A stretch of DNA of 64,000 nt from Timaviella sp038204505 (lineage in GTDB: Bacteria; Cyanobacteriota; Cyanobacteriia; Elainellales; Elainellaceae): the NCBI GenBank assembly GCA_038204505.1, contig JBBRCV010000002.1, positions 1-64,000 on the forward strand, read 5' to 3'. A program made the position numbers and the translations under genes. The notes beneath the pieces are model-generated. The model was given only the letters and a program-made list of their open reading frames with translations, did not search any database and was not told the DNA's origin. Shown piece by piece: positions 9,030 to 18,428 of the stretch. Numbering within the stretch: the stretch's first letter is position 1; the number at the start of each line of letters is the position of its first letter.

Positions 9030-10421
9030 ATGGTCAATCTGACACCCAATCCTAGCTATAGTTTGACAATTCGATTCCAATTGCCCCATCAGTCGGGGAT
9101 GTTGGCAAGCGTCACCCAGGCGATCGCTTCTGCGGGAGGCAACATCGGGCAGATTGATTTGGTGGAGCGCACTCGCAAAATCCTGGTGCGGGATATTACT
9201 GTGGATGCTTCCAGCAGCGACCATGCCGATACGATCGTGGCAGCGGTGAAGGCGCTAGAAGAAGTGAAGGTGTTGAGCGTTTACGACCGCACGTTTGCAC
9301 TGCATAAGGGTGGCAAAATTACGGTGGAGGGCAAGCTGGCGCTGAACAATCAGGAAGATTTAGCAATGGCGTACACTCCGGGCGTTGGCAGAATTTGCAC
9401 CGCGATCGCCGAAAATCCTGAGCGCGTCTATGACCTGACGATTAAGGGCAACACGGTGGCGATCGTCACGGATGGCAGTGCGGTTCTGGGCTTGGGCAAT
9501 TTGGGACCTGAAGCAGCGCTCCCGGTTATGGAAGGCAAAGCCATGCTGTTTAAGGCGTTTGCCGGGATTGATGCTTTTCCCATTTGCTTGGCGACGCAAG
9601 ACACCGATGCTATTGTGGAAGCGGTCAAAAATATGTCTCCCGTCTTTGGTGGCGTAAATTTAGAAGATATTAGTGCGCCCCGCTGCTTTGAAATTGAGGC
9701 ACGGTTACAGAAAGAACTAGATATTCCAATTTTTCATGATGACCAGCATGGAACGGCGATCGTCAGTTTGGCGGCTTTATTTAATGCATTAAAGGTGGTC
9801 AAGAAGTCGTTGGATCAGGTGCGAATTGTGATTAATGGAGCGGGTGCGGCAGGAGTGGCGATCGCTCGGCTGCTGCGAAAAGCGGGCGCAACAAAAATAC
9901 TAATGTGTGACTCGAAAGGTATTTTATCTACCAGCCGGGAAGATTTGAACCCCCAAAAGCAGGAGTTTGCCGTCTCTCAGAGCGGTACTTTGGCGGGGGC
10001 AATGACGGGGGCAGATGTGTTTTTGGGCGTTAGTGCGCCAGGAGTAGTCACGGTTGAAATGGTTAAATCGATGGCAAAAGACCCGATTGTGTTTGCCATG
10101 GCGAACCCAATTCCCGAAATTCAGCCGGAGTTGATCACTGATATTGTGGCGGTAATGGCGACGGGACGCAGCGATTATCCCAACCAAATCAACAACGTTT
10201 TGGCGTTCCCTGGCATTTTCCGGGGAGCACTGGACTGTCGGGCAAAAGCCATGACAATGACGATGTATTTAGAAGCAGCAATGGCGATCGCTTCTTTAGT
10301 CAGAACCTCTGAACTGGGTCCTGAACATATTGTTCCATCGGTATTTGATGAGCGTGTCGCATCGGCAGTATCGGCAGCAGTGCAGCACGCAGCTCGTGCC
10401 GAAGGGATCGCCGGAAACTAG
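9030..10421 (+). CDS. NAD(P)-dependent malic enzyme with N-terminal ACT-like domain
   Basis: This enzyme oxidatively decarboxylates malate to pyruvate. In its 463 residues, an ACT-like regulatory domain comes first (about 8-85, FQLPHQSGMLASVTQAIASAGGNIGQIDLV). The malic core follows: AMAYTPGVGRIC with the catalytic tyrosine, EGKAMLFKAFAGIDAFPI with the lysine, NLEDISAPRCFEIE and FHDDQHGTAIV for metal and substrate. The Rossmann NAD site is INGAGAAGVAIARLL. The compact bacterial size, with ACT in front, resembles amino-acid-regulated malic enzymes of Gram-positives and cyanobacteria. NAD versus NADP preference cannot be read by eye. Confidence 0.93.
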   Translation: MVNLTPNPSYSLTIRFQLPHQSGMLASVTQAIASAGGNIGQIDLVERTRKILVRDITVDASSSDHADTIVAAVKALEEVKVLSVYDRTFALHKGGKITVEGKLALNNQEDLAMAYTPGVGRICTAIAENPERVYDLTIKGNTVAIVTDGSAVLGLGNLGPEAALPVMEGKAMLFKAFAGIDAFPICLATQDTDAIVEAVKNMSPVFGGVNLEDISAPRCFEIEARLQKELDIPIFHDDQHGTAIVSLAALFNALKVVKKSLDQVRIVINGAGAAGVAIARLLRKAGATKILMCDSKGILSTSREDLNPQKQEFAVSQSGTLAGAMTGADVFLGVSAPGVVTVEMVKSMAKDPIVFAMANPIPEIQPELITDIVAVMATGRSDYPNQINNVLAFPGIFRGALDCRAKAMTMTMYLEAAMAIASLVRTSELGPEHIVPSVFDERVASAVSAAVQHAARAEGIAGN

Positions 10422-10448
10422 CCCCAGATTGAGCGTCTAGATCGAGCG

Positions 10449-11339
10449 TTAAGAGCGGCGGATGTTCAGGCAGCACCAGTCCTGCTTCCGCCACAGGGTT
10501 GCAACAATCCAACCATGTTGCTCTAGGGTGTTGGCGATCGGTTTAATTTGATCAAGCAGAATGCCACTGAGTACGCCCCAGGTAGTCGGTTTGGCAATCT
10601 TTTCCATATCGGGGATCAAGTCTAGAATCACCTCTGCCAGGATATTGCAGACGAAGCCATCAACCGGACAGGGCAGCATCTCAATCATTTTTTGCAGGCT
10701 GCCTTCCGCTACCGTAAGGCGATCGCCAGCGATATGATTCATCTCTCGATTCTCGCGGGTGGCGTTCACCGCCAGGGGATCGGTATCTACCGCATAGGCG
10801 TGTTTTGCGCCCAACAGCAGCGCTCCCACTGAGAGAATGCCAGAACCACAGCCAATGTCAGCAATTACGGCATCAGGCTGAGGTTCGCTGAAGCGCATTT
10901 CTAAAGACTCCAGGCAGAGTTGGGTGGTAGCATGGGCACCTGTGCCGAAGGCAACGCCGGGATCAAGGGTAATAATGAGGCGATCGGTCTGAAGGGGCGC
11001 GGGTATCCAGGCAGGGTTAATGAGGAAGCGATCGCCAATTTCCTGGGGATGCCAGTGCGCCTTCCAACTACTCGACCAGTCTTCTTCGTCAATCAATCGC
11101 CATTGCACCACCGGAGCCGTCATCTCGGCACATAGCGCATCCTGTCGCAGCCGCAGTGCCAAAGCCGCCAAGTCTAGCTGCTGCGCCTTAAACTGGGGTA
11201 AATATGCCTGCACGAGGCAAGCGTGTCCCTTTTGCTCACAGGACGTTCCCTTGCAACCAAAGTCTTCCAGTCGCCAGAAGAGCAAGTCTTCTGCCGTTGG
11301 ATCGGCAATAATCTGAATTTCCCACCAGCTACTTACCAA
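10449..11339 (-). CDS. prmA: Ribosomal protein L11 methyltransferase PrmA
   Basis: PrmA methylates several amino groups of ribosomal protein L11 using S-adenosylmethionine. The 296-residue protein has an N-terminal substrate-binding domain (WWEIQIIADPTAEDLLFWRLEDFG), then the methyltransferase fold with motif I VIADIGCGSGILSVGALLLGA and acidic motif II YAVDTDPLAV. NILAEVI stands at the catalytic loop position, and a GTGAHATTQL segment typical of PrmA is present. It is convergent with the malic enzyme gene, 27 bp apart. serA lies upstream on the same strand across a 195-bp gap that contains a short repeated CCCTAGGGAGAA-like hairpin sequence. Confidence 0.93.
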   Translation of the reverse strand: MVSSWWEIQIIADPTAEDLLFWRLEDFGCKGTSCEQKGHACLVQAYLPQFKAQQLDLAALALRLRQDALCAEMTAPVVQWRLIDEEDWSSSWKAHWHPQEIGDRFLINPAWIPAPLQTDRLIITLDPGVAFGTGAHATTQLCLESLEMRFSEPQPDAVIADIGCGSGILSVGALLLGAKHAYAVDTDPLAVNATRENREMNHIAGDRLTVAEGSLQKMIEMLPCPVDGFVCNILAEVILDLIPDMEKIAKPTTWGVLSGILLDQIKPIANTLEQHGWIVATLWRKQDWCCLNIRRS

Positions 11340-11439
11340 AGGTTTCCTTCATTACTCCAAAGTAAACTCATTAATCCCAGTGGGCATCCCAACTTTGTGG
11401 ATGCCCGAACCGCCCTCATCCCCAGTCCTTCTCCCTAGG

Positions 11440-11496
11440 GAGAAGGGAGCTAGAATTCAAAGTCCCTCGCCCCTAGGGAGAAAAGGTGAGGGCGTA
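11440..11496. repeat. Short CCCTAGGGAGAA direct/inverted repeat
   Basis: Between prmA and serA, the segment TCTCCCTAGGGAGAAG is a palindrome (AG...CTCCCTAGGGAG), and CCCCTAGGGAGAAAAGG repeats it about 30 bp later. It resembles small dispersed repeats often found between cyanobacterial genes. No function is evident. Confidence 0.45.
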
Positions 11497-11534
11497 ACCC
11501 TAGGATTCAGACCTTCTACAATTCCCAGCTTCTT

Positions 11535-13121
11535 CTATTCCGCCAACGTTACTGCGTAGGCTTCCCGAATTCCTGGGACTTTAGTGATCTCAGACAAAAT
11601 GCCTTCGGGCAGAGGATCGTCAATGCTCAAGACCATCACAGCGTCGCCTCTGAGGATTTTGCGCCCCACTTGCATACTAGCGATGTTGACATTGAAGCTG
11701 CCCAAGAAGGAGCCAATCTTACCAATGATTCCAGGCATATCGCGGTGCAGCGTGAATAACATATAGCGATTAGGCGGCACGTTGACCGGGAAATCGTTGA
11801 TGCTGGTAATGCGGATTTCTTTGTCGCCCAAAATTGCGCCAGAGACAGAATGTTCGCCTAGAGAGCCTTTTGCCGATAGATAGAGGGAGCCAGTGTAGTC
11901 TTTAACCGACGCATCCCGCGTTTCAATGACGCGAATGCCGCGCTCTTTGGCTTCAATGCTGGCGTTGACGTAGTTGACCCGCTCCTGCAATGCGTGGGAC
12001 AGCAGACCTTTGAGCGCTGCGACGACGACGGGCTGGCTTTCGTTGGTGGCGAGTTCGCCCTGAAGCTTCACCGTTAGCGACTCAATGCGACCTCCGGCAA
12101 GTTGGCTGACCAGGTTGCCCAGGGTTTCTGCCAATTGCAGGTAGGGGCGCAGTTTCTCCATCAGGTCAGGGCGCAGACCGGGAATGTTGACTGCCGATCG
12201 CGCAGGTAAGCCCAGGATCACATCGCGGATTTGTTCAGCAACGTCGATCGCCACATTCGCCTGTGCTTCTTCCGTCGATGCGCCTAAATGCGGCGTTAGA
12301 ATTACCTCTTTACCCAGACTCCGCAGCGCTGATTCTCCTAAAGGCTCTTCTTCGTACACATCCAACGCGGCACCGCCAATTTTGCCTTGCTGCAAGGCTT
12401 CTGCTAAAGCTACCTCGTCAATGATGCCGCCACGGGCACAGTTGATGATCCGCACGTTGGGCTTCATTTTTTCGAGGGCGATCGCATCAATTAAATGAAA
12501 CGTCTCTGGAGTTTTGGGCAAGTGCAGGGTAATGTAATCTGCCTCACCAAACAGAAAATCTAACTCCACTAACTGACAGCCCAACTGCTCGGCGCGTTCA
12601 CTCGAAAGGAAGGGATCATAAGCCAGCAGCCGCATTCCCATTGAACGAGCAATGCCTGCTACGTGCGCCCCAATTTTACCTAACCCCACAATGCCGATCG
12701 TTTTCTTATACACCTCAACGCCCGTAAAACTCTTGCGATCCCACTTGCCGCTTTTAACAGAGTGGTTGGCATCGGGGATGTGGCGCGAGAGGGCAAGCAT
12801 CATGGCGACTGCATGTTCGGCGGCGGCAACCGTATTGCCTTCAGGAGAATTGACAACCAAAATACCCCGACGGGTCGCAGCAGGCACATCAACATTATCA
12901 ACGCCGACACCCGCCCGCCCAATAATCTTAAGCTGTTTGCCTGCATCGATCACCGCTTGGGTAACGCGCGTGCCTGAGCGAATCATCAAGGCATCGTAAT
13001 CAGGAATAATTTGTAGCAATTCTTCAGGAGAGAGGCTGGTTTTGACATCAACCTGAGCAACTTGGGAAAGAATGTCGATTCCTACTTGGTCAATTGGATC
13101 GGAAACTAAAACCTTTGGCAT
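11535..13121 (-). CDS. serA: D-3-phosphoglycerate dehydrogenase SerA
   Basis: SerA oxidises 3-phosphoglycerate to 3-phosphohydroxypyruvate, the first step of serine synthesis. The 528-residue length is that of the long bacterial/plastid type. The catalytic and NAD-binding domains are marked by SGTRVTQAVID, GIVGLGKIGAHVAGIARSMG (dinucleotide site), INCARGGIIDEVALAEAL (catalytic Arg) and LTPHLGASTEEAQ (catalytic His). An allosteric substrate-binding domain follows, and a C-terminal ACT domain (about 455-528, LFTLHRDMPGIIGKIGSFLGSFNVNIASMQVGR). It is preceded by a 439-bp divergent gap facing the TolC-like gene. Confidence 0.96.
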   Translation of the reverse strand: MPKVLVSDPIDQVGIDILSQVAQVDVKTSLSPEELLQIIPDYDALMIRSGTRVTQAVIDAGKQLKIIGRAGVGVDNVDVPAATRRGILVVNSPEGNTVAAAEHAVAMMLALSRHIPDANHSVKSGKWDRKSFTGVEVYKKTIGIVGLGKIGAHVAGIARSMGMRLLAYDPFLSSERAEQLGCQLVELDFLFGEADYITLHLPKTPETFHLIDAIALEKMKPNVRIINCARGGIIDEVALAEALQQGKIGGAALDVYEEEPLGESALRSLGKEVILTPHLGASTEEAQANVAIDVAEQIRDVILGLPARSAVNIPGLRPDLMEKLRPYLQLAETLGNLVSQLAGGRIESLTVKLQGELATNESQPVVVAALKGLLSHALQERVNYVNASIEAKERGIRVIETRDASVKDYTGSLYLSAKGSLGEHSVSGAILGDKEIRITSINDFPVNVPPNRYMLFTLHRDMPGIIGKIGSFLGSFNVNIASMQVGRKILRGDAVMVLSIDDPLPEGILSEITKVPGIREAYAVTLAE

Positions 13122-13560
13122 GATTCGGCGGGGGTTACGTTAATTGCAGGGATAACAACCCCAAAGGCACGACATTATTTTTATGTCGGCAGGGTTATGT
13201 CAGCAGAGTTTTCACAGGATTTCTCACGGGGCTATTTTACTGCAAAGGGGTGGGAGGAAAGGGCGATCGCCTAAAAGTTTTTGTCTTTCCCTGTTTAAGC
13301 GCTCAAAGGAGTGTATAAGAACAAGAATGTTGAAAAGCTCATCTTTAAGAACGACTGTTTAACAAAGCTCAGAGGGCGAATGCCGCTGAGTAATTCGGTT
13401 TGATCTAAAGCACTGGGTCATGATCACTCTCGATCGTTCACACTCGATCGCACGATCTCTCCCCAACAAGGCATAATTGCCAAGTAATCTATCAAACAGT
13501 ATTCTTCATGAAGACTGTTTTCCTGTTTTTTGCGCTTTTCTGGACTGCAAGGGCTAAAGT
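13122..13560. other. Divergent intergenic region with candidate operator
   Basis: No gene is visible in these 439 bp. An inverted repeat AAACAGT (13494-13500) / ACTGTTT (13514-13520) lies about 40 bp before the TolC-like start and could be a regulator site. Several CGATCG-rich words cluster at 13425-13455. Otherwise I see nothing. Confidence 0.4.
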
Positions 13561-15543
13561 ATGCAACCTTATAATTCTCTGATTGCTCTAAGCGTAAGCG
13601 CCGTGTTCGCCATCAGCTTGGTCAAGATCGATCCAGCACAGGCTGAATCGGCTCCTAACCCTCAAGCGCGTGCCGAGGCTCAAGACAGCCCAACGCCATC
13701 AGAAGTGAGGCAACAGCGCCTTGCTGAACGCAGATCGGCTCAAGCGGCACCCTCAGCACCTGAGACATCTCCTCCAGCGCCCGATCGCCCTCGTGCTCCT
13801 GCGCCACGCGTGACACCGCCAAAGCCCGTAACACCTGCTACGTCCGCAACTCCCTCCGAGTCTGAACCCTTGCCAACGCCGGGTCAGCCTGCTACTCCGG
13901 GTCAGCCTGCTACTCCAGGTCAGCCTTCTACTCCAGGTCAGCCTTCTACAGGGCAAGGAGTTCGCCCGAAACCTCCCGCGACTCCTGCTCCGGTGCCTCC
14001 TGCAACGACCGCTCCAGCACCTTCTCTCGTCGTTCCCACTGAGCCTCTAGCTCCAGCGCCTGCTGCACCTTCTGAGTCTGCGCCCTTGCCTTCGGCGGGT
14101 CAAGAAAACTCAGTGCCTAGTAATCCTGCTGCGCCAAGGAATCGTCGAAGAAATGCGAATGCAGCACCCGAAAACCTTAACCCTAGCCCTAACCCGCTGA
14201 ATTTTCCGACTACACCCGAAGAAGTCAAGGTGTCGCAAAGTCAGGCGATTACCTTGCAGCAAGCGATCGAACTAGCGGTTCGCAACAGTCCCACTCTTCA
14301 ACAAACTCGGTTAGAGCTGTCACAATCGAGAGATGCCCTCCAAGAAGCACAGGCGGCAAATTCCCCCACCCTAGATGCCACCTCAAACTTGACTGGCTCT
14401 GCCCAAGAAGGACTGCAATCCAATCGCAATGCACAAGGTCTGGCAACAGGCAACGGCGGACGCGATACAACCACTAGCCTCAACTTGCAAGCTGGACTGC
14501 AAGCAGATTACAACATTTTTACTTCAGGGCGGCGCTCATCCTCAATCCGGGCGGCTGAGGGAACTGTGCGCTTTCGAGAGCTGGCAGTAGAAGTAGATAC
14601 CAAGCAGTTGGTTTTGGATGTCTCGACCAGCTATTACGACCTTCAAGAAGCCGATAAGCAAGTGGAAATTTTCCAGGCAGCCCTCAGCGAGGCATTGCAA
14701 AGTCTTAGGGATGCCCAGGCTTTAGAACGGGCGGGGGTTGGCACCCGCTTTGATGTGCTGCAATCACAGGTCGATGCAGCTAATGCTAGACAAGACCTGA
14801 CTCAGCAACTGAGCCGTCAAGAAATTGCTCGACGCACACTGGCACAACGTCTCAGTCTGGCACAAGGTACTGATATTACTGCCGCTGATGAAGTTGCGGC
14901 GGCAGGCACTTGGGAACTCAGCTTAGAGCAGAGTGTCGTGACGGCGTTTAAGAACCGTGCAGAGTTAGAGCAACAGCTTGTCCAACGAGATATTGGCGAA
15001 CAGCGGCGGCGGAATGCGTTGGGTCAGTTAGGACCTCAGATTTCTGCTAGAGCGACGTATGGGGTCGCGAACTTGCTCACTAGCAGTAGTCAGAATTCTA
15101 GCTTATCTACAGAGGGTAAGGGCTTTTTTAATAATGCTTCTGTGGCGCTGAACGCTAGCATCAGTTTGTTCGATGGCGGACAGGCTCGGTCACAGGCAAG
15201 GCAGCAGGAGGCAAATATTGCGATCGCCGAATCTCAATTTGTCACCGCCCGTGATCAAATTCGCTTCCAGGTCGAGCAATCCTACTCCACCCTACAAGCC
15301 AGCTCTGAAAACATCCAGACTACAACTTTAGCTGTTCAAAGCGCCGAAGAAGCACTTCGTCTGGCTCGACTGCGCTTCCAGGCTGGGGTAGGAACTCAGA
15401 CCGACGTGATTCAGCAGCAGACGGCTTTAACGCGGTCTAGGGTCAATAACCTGCGGGCAATCTTGGACTATAATCGCGCTCTAGCTCAACTTCAGCGATT
15501 TGTGAGCAATTTGCCAGACGGAAATCTGTCAGAAACGCCCTAG
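13561..15543 (+). CDS. TolC-family outer-membrane efflux protein with proline-rich N-terminus
   Basis: This 660-residue protein should form the trimeric outer-membrane exit duct for type I secretion or efflux. A signal peptide occupies about residues 1-28. An unusually long proline/serine/threonine-rich tract (about 29-220) follows, containing at least three PGQPATPGQP/PGQPSTPGQP-type tandem repeats, probably a periplasmic or wall-spanning tether. The TolC core begins near residue 230 (ITLQQAIELAVRNSPTLQQTRLELSQSRDALQEA) and contains the duplicated coiled-coil and beta-barrel halves, with SLFDGGQARSQARQQEANI as the second half marker. The RTX protein at 29056 could be a client, but that is speculation. 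Confidence 0.9.
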   Translation: MQPYNSLIALSVSAVFAISLVKIDPAQAESAPNPQARAEAQDSPTPSEVRQQRLAERRSAQAAPSAPETSPPAPDRPRAPAPRVTPPKPVTPATSATPSESEPLPTPGQPATPGQPATPGQPSTPGQPSTGQGVRPKPPATPAPVPPATTAPAPSLVVPTEPLAPAPAAPSESAPLPSAGQENSVPSNPAAPRNRRRNANAAPENLNPSPNPLNFPTTPEEVKVSQSQAITLQQAIELAVRNSPTLQQTRLELSQSRDALQEAQAANSPTLDATSNLTGSAQEGLQSNRNAQGLATGNGGRDTTTSLNLQAGLQADYNIFTSGRRSSSIRAAEGTVRFRELAVEVDTKQLVLDVSTSYYDLQEADKQVEIFQAALSEALQSLRDAQALERAGVGTRFDVLQSQVDAANARQDLTQQLSRQEIARRTLAQRLSLAQGTDITAADEVAAAGTWELSLEQSVVTAFKNRAELEQQLVQRDIGEQRRRNALGQLGPQISARATYGVANLLTSSSQNSSLSTEGKGFFNNASVALNASISLFDGGQARSQARQQEANIAIAESQFVTARDQIRFQVEQSYSTLQASSENIQTTTLAVQSAEEALRLARLRFQAGVGTQTDVIQQQTALTRSRVNNLRAILDYNRALAQLQRFVSNLPDGNLSETP

Positions 15544-15582
15544 GGATCGTGGGCTAAATAACGATATTTTGCCGAACAATCA

Positions 15583-16845
15583 TCAAGGCGTGAGGCTCAA
15601 CTCCAAGCGCTTTTGTGAGGTTTGGAGAGCGACTTCGGGAGTGCTTTTTTGCAACAGCACCGTTTCGATCGCCCGTCCCAAATTCTCTGAAATACGACTG
15701 TATCCAGGAAAGATAGGACGCGATCGCCCAAACTTTGCCTGTTTCAAAAACACATCTACCGCTGGCTGCTGTTGGGCAAACTGTCGGTAGGCTAGACTTT
15801 TCCGCGAGTTCAGGTTAACAGGTAAATAACCAGTGGCGATCGCCCATTCGGTTTGAAACTCCTCACTAAGCACGTACTCTGCAAAGACTAGGGAAGCTTT
15901 CTCTTCTTTAGGCGTGGTTTTAAACACAAATAGGTTTTCGCCACCAATGCTAGTGGCGGGTCTGACATCGGCAGGAATGGGCATAACAGCATAGTCTACG
16001 CTAGTGGCTTGCAGTTGCCCCAGCGTCCAAGGTCCCGTGAGCTGCATGGCAACTTTACCAGCTAAGAAGTCATCTAGCTCATAGCCGCGTTCCGGCTGGG
16101 AAAGGATAACAGACCCATCGGTGAGCAAGTCTTGCCAGAAATGAAGGGCGACGATCGCCCCAGGATTAGCAATTTGGACAGATCCATCAGTCATCAACTC
16201 GCCGCCGCCGCTCCACATAAACGGTAGCCAGGTAAACACAGTCCATTCGCCTTTGCCCAGAGGTAGGATCATGCCGTGCTGTTTGTTGGCGATCGTTAGC
16301 TGACGAGCGACTTGCCGAAACTCTTGCCAGGTCTGAGGCAACTCAATGATCCCTGCTGCTTTGAATAGGCTCGGACGGTAAAAAATGCCAACGTTATTAA
16401 CCCCAAATGGCACTGACCAAGTTCGGTCTTCCCATTGCATTGCCTCAAACAACACTGGATCAATCTGCTCCTTTACCTCAGTCGTTGCCAGCCATGATTC
16501 CAGAGGCTTAATGGCATCTAGTTCTACCAACTGTCCCGTGATCATTGGCGCAAACCACAGCAGATTGGGCGGCGCATCACCTACCACTGCCGCCAGAATT
16601 TTGGGCATCTGCTGATCGCCCTGCCCCACATATAGCGATTCGACTTGAATATCAGGATGGCGATCGTTGAACTTGTCTACTAGCTTTTGCAGCACATCTC
16701 GATTAGGCGGTGGGTTCACGCCTTGCCACAGAGTGAGATGAACCACGCTAGCACTGCTAGAATCAGCGGCGGGTTGGCAAGCGGTCAGAGAAACCAGGCA
16801 ACAGACCAAGCAGATTCCGACGATCCATCGCTTTAATCTGCTCAT
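15583..16845 (-). CDS. ABC transporter extracellular (sugar-type) binding lipoprotein
   Basis: This is a family-1-type solute-binding protein of 420 residues. A lipoprotein signal ends in LVSLTACQPA, with Cys as the probable lipidation site. The mature protein shows the typical VHLTLWQGVNPP start, a LVDKFNDRHPDIQVES segment, and SVPFGVNNVGIFYRPSLFKAAGI followed by PQTWQEFRQVARQL. These match carbohydrate and glycerol-3-phosphate binding proteins (UgpB/MalE-like). No permease or ATPase gene is adjacent, so its partners are elsewhere. Its start codon shares one base with the stop of the upstream DUF952 gene (TAATG), implying translational coupling. Confidence 0.9.
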   Translation of the reverse strand: MSRLKRWIVGICLVCCLVSLTACQPAADSSSASVVHLTLWQGVNPPPNRDVLQKLVDKFNDRHPDIQVESLYVGQGDQQMPKILAAVVGDAPPNLLWFAPMITGQLVELDAIKPLESWLATTEVKEQIDPVLFEAMQWEDRTWSVPFGVNNVGIFYRPSLFKAAGIIELPQTWQEFRQVARQLTIANKQHGMILPLGKGEWTVFTWLPFMWSGGGELMTDGSVQIANPGAIVALHFWQDLLTDGSVILSQPERGYELDDFLAGKVAMQLTGPWTLGQLQATSVDYAVMPIPADVRPATSIGGENLFVFKTTPKEEKASLVFAEYVLSEEFQTEWAIATGYLPVNLNSRKSLAYRQFAQQQPAVDVFLKQAKFGRSRPIFPGYSRISENLGRAIETVLLQKSTPEVALQTSQKRLELSLTP

Positions 16846-17192
16846 TATGGGTCTTCCTTAACTAATTCTGGAGGCAATTCAAATCCTGCTGGGGTTGGCT
16901 CAAAGTCTACCACCTGAACTACTGCATCCAGGTTTAGCGCTCCGTAGAGGTGAGGAAACTCATTGCCATCGGCAGTTTCGTAGCGAAGTTCGGCTTGCAG
17001 ACGGGCGATCGCTAAACTCAGCAGCACCAAACCCGACTGCCCCGCATAAAACCGATTCGCTACCTCCACCACTTGTCCCAGTTTTGAACAATGGATAAAC
17101 CTTTCAGTATCGAGCGTATCGCCTCGATAGCTGCCGACGACTTGGGCAGATTCCCATTGCTGTCGGTGGGTAATGTGGAAAATCAGCGTCAT
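16845..17192 (-). CDS. DUF952 domain protein
   Basis: This 115-residue protein matches the DUF952 family, with IFHITHRQQWESAQVVGSYRGDTLDTERFIHCSKLGQVVEVANRFY and a later FPHLYGALNLDAVVQVV segment. Family members resemble ADP-ribosyltransferase-like or RNA-phosphotransferase-like folds, but no activity is established. It is the first gene of a two-gene unit with the sugar-binding lipoprotein, overlapping it by one base. Nothing in its sequence links it to transport. Confidence 0.88.
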   Translation of the reverse strand: MTLIFHITHRQQWESAQVVGSYRGDTLDTERFIHCSKLGQVVEVANRFYAGQSGLVLLSLAIARLQAELRYETADGNEFPHLYGALNLDAVVQVVDFEPTPAGFELPPELVKEDP

Positions 17193-17540
17193 AGCGGTTC
17201 TGCTCTTGGTTCTACTGTTGAAAGAAAAGATCTGCCGCTATTATCGTAGAGATTTTTCAGATTTTCTTTTCTAAACTCTCCCGAAGCTTCCACCATTCTG
17301 TTGCATTAAGACAGTGGTAGATGCATCCTGATTGCAGCCTCCTGGTTTACCGGGAGGTTTTTTTTAAAGAAGTTAGGTTTTTATTACTGGCACTGTTTTT
17401 TACTGGTACTAAAGATGCAGCATTGCGACTGACTCCAAGTATTGGACTCTAGATATCAGGAACGAGTGGCAGAAGCGATCGCCCGTGGCATCCTAGAATG
17501 TGTCCAAGCGGAATGTGTCCAAGCAAATCTTTAAATCTCC
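17193..17540. other. Intergenic region with an orphan terminator
   Basis: These 348 bp separate two divergent genes. A strong plus-strand terminator sits in the middle (17338-17365, listed separately) although no protein gene on that strand ends nearby, so a small RNA transcribed from about 17200-17340 is possible. Downstream of it lies a duplicated GAATGTGTCCAAGC segment close to 17500-17525. Confidence 0.4.
17338..17365 (+). terminator. Rho-independent terminator without an upstream gene
   Basis: CCTCCTGG pairs with CCGGGAGG (one G-T wobble) across a four-base loop and is followed directly by eight T residues. This is a textbook intrinsic terminator on the plus strand. The nearest plus-strand protein gene upstream is the TolC-like gene, 1.8 kb away. 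Confidence 0.8.
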
Positions 17541-18428
17541 ATGCCCTCCCTCTCTCCTCACGAACTTCAAGTCATTGGTTTACTAATGCGCCAATGCGGT
17601 CAACAGGCGCTGCAAATGGCAACTGAGAAATTCCAGGTCTACGAAAAAGGTCTAAACGACTACGTTACCAGCGTCGATCGCGCTCTAGATATGCAACTAA
17701 CCACGGGATTAAATCAGTTGTTTTGGCAAGATGGGGTAATTAGCGAAGAAAATGACCAATCCTGGCAGCAGTTTGATTTTTCTCAAGGAAACAGCCGTGA
17801 ACCCAACAGTCGTCTATGGTTCATAGACCCGATCGATGGTACAGATGACTTTATCCACGGCAAACCCCATTACTCGGTGATGGTCGGCACGCTAAAAGCT
17901 CATACGCCAACTGCGGGCTGGGTCTATGCGCCAGCGTTCGATCAATTGGTTTATGGCGGTCAAGAGCTAGGACTATTTGAAGTAGAAGGCGGTTGCCCTC
18001 CAGTGCCGTTGATCCCCACTCGCCCAGCCGACTTTTCTAAAACCTACTGCCCCATGCTAATTGGCTATAAAGACCAATCCCGATATGGCGCTGCTATTCA
18101 TAAGGTCATCCCAGAGGCGCAGTTTGACAGCATTGGTAGCTTTGGGCTGAAGGTTTTGCAGGTCATCCGAGGACACGCAGGACTGTATGTTTATTTTAAC
18201 GGACGAGTCAAACTGTGGGACACGGTGGGACCGTTAGCATTGGCGCAGGCAGCGGGCTTAATTTGCTGTGATTTAGAGGGTAATCCGTTGAAATTTACGC
18301 CCGATGGCATCAATGCGAAAACACTGGCGCATCATCAGCCTATTGTGGTGGGATGGTCTCATTACGTGGAAAAGTTGCGATCGCGCCTACAAGAAGCCGT
18401 CCTTCTGACTCAAGAAATCGCCCCTTAA
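17541..18428 (+). CDS. Inositol monophosphatase / CysQ-type phosphatase
   Basis: This Mg-dependent phosphatase of the IMPase superfamily is 295 residues long. Family metal-binding motifs are intact: VISEEN, WFIDPIDGTDDFIHGKPHYSVMVG and KLWDTVGPLALAQAAGL. The substrate could be inositol phosphate, fructose bisphosphate or 3'-phosphoadenosine-5'-phosphate (PAP, as for CysQ); motif reading alone cannot decide. Its stop overlaps the convergent scpB stop by 4 bp. The ATG follows an A+T-rich stretch with poor ribosome-binding sequence. Confidence 0.9.
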   Translation: MPSLSPHELQVIGLLMRQCGQQALQMATEKFQVYEKGLNDYVTSVDRALDMQLTTGLNQLFWQDGVISEENDQSWQQFDFSQGNSREPNSRLWFIDPIDGTDDFIHGKPHYSVMVGTLKAHTPTAGWVYAPAFDQLVYGGQELGLFEVEGGCPPVPLIPTRPADFSKTYCPMLIGYKDQSRYGAAIHKVIPEAQFDSIGSFGLKVLQVIRGHAGLYVYFNGRVKLWDTVGPLALAQAAGLICCDLEGNPLKFTPDGINAKTLAHHQPIVVGWSHYVEKLRSRLQEAVLLTQEIAP

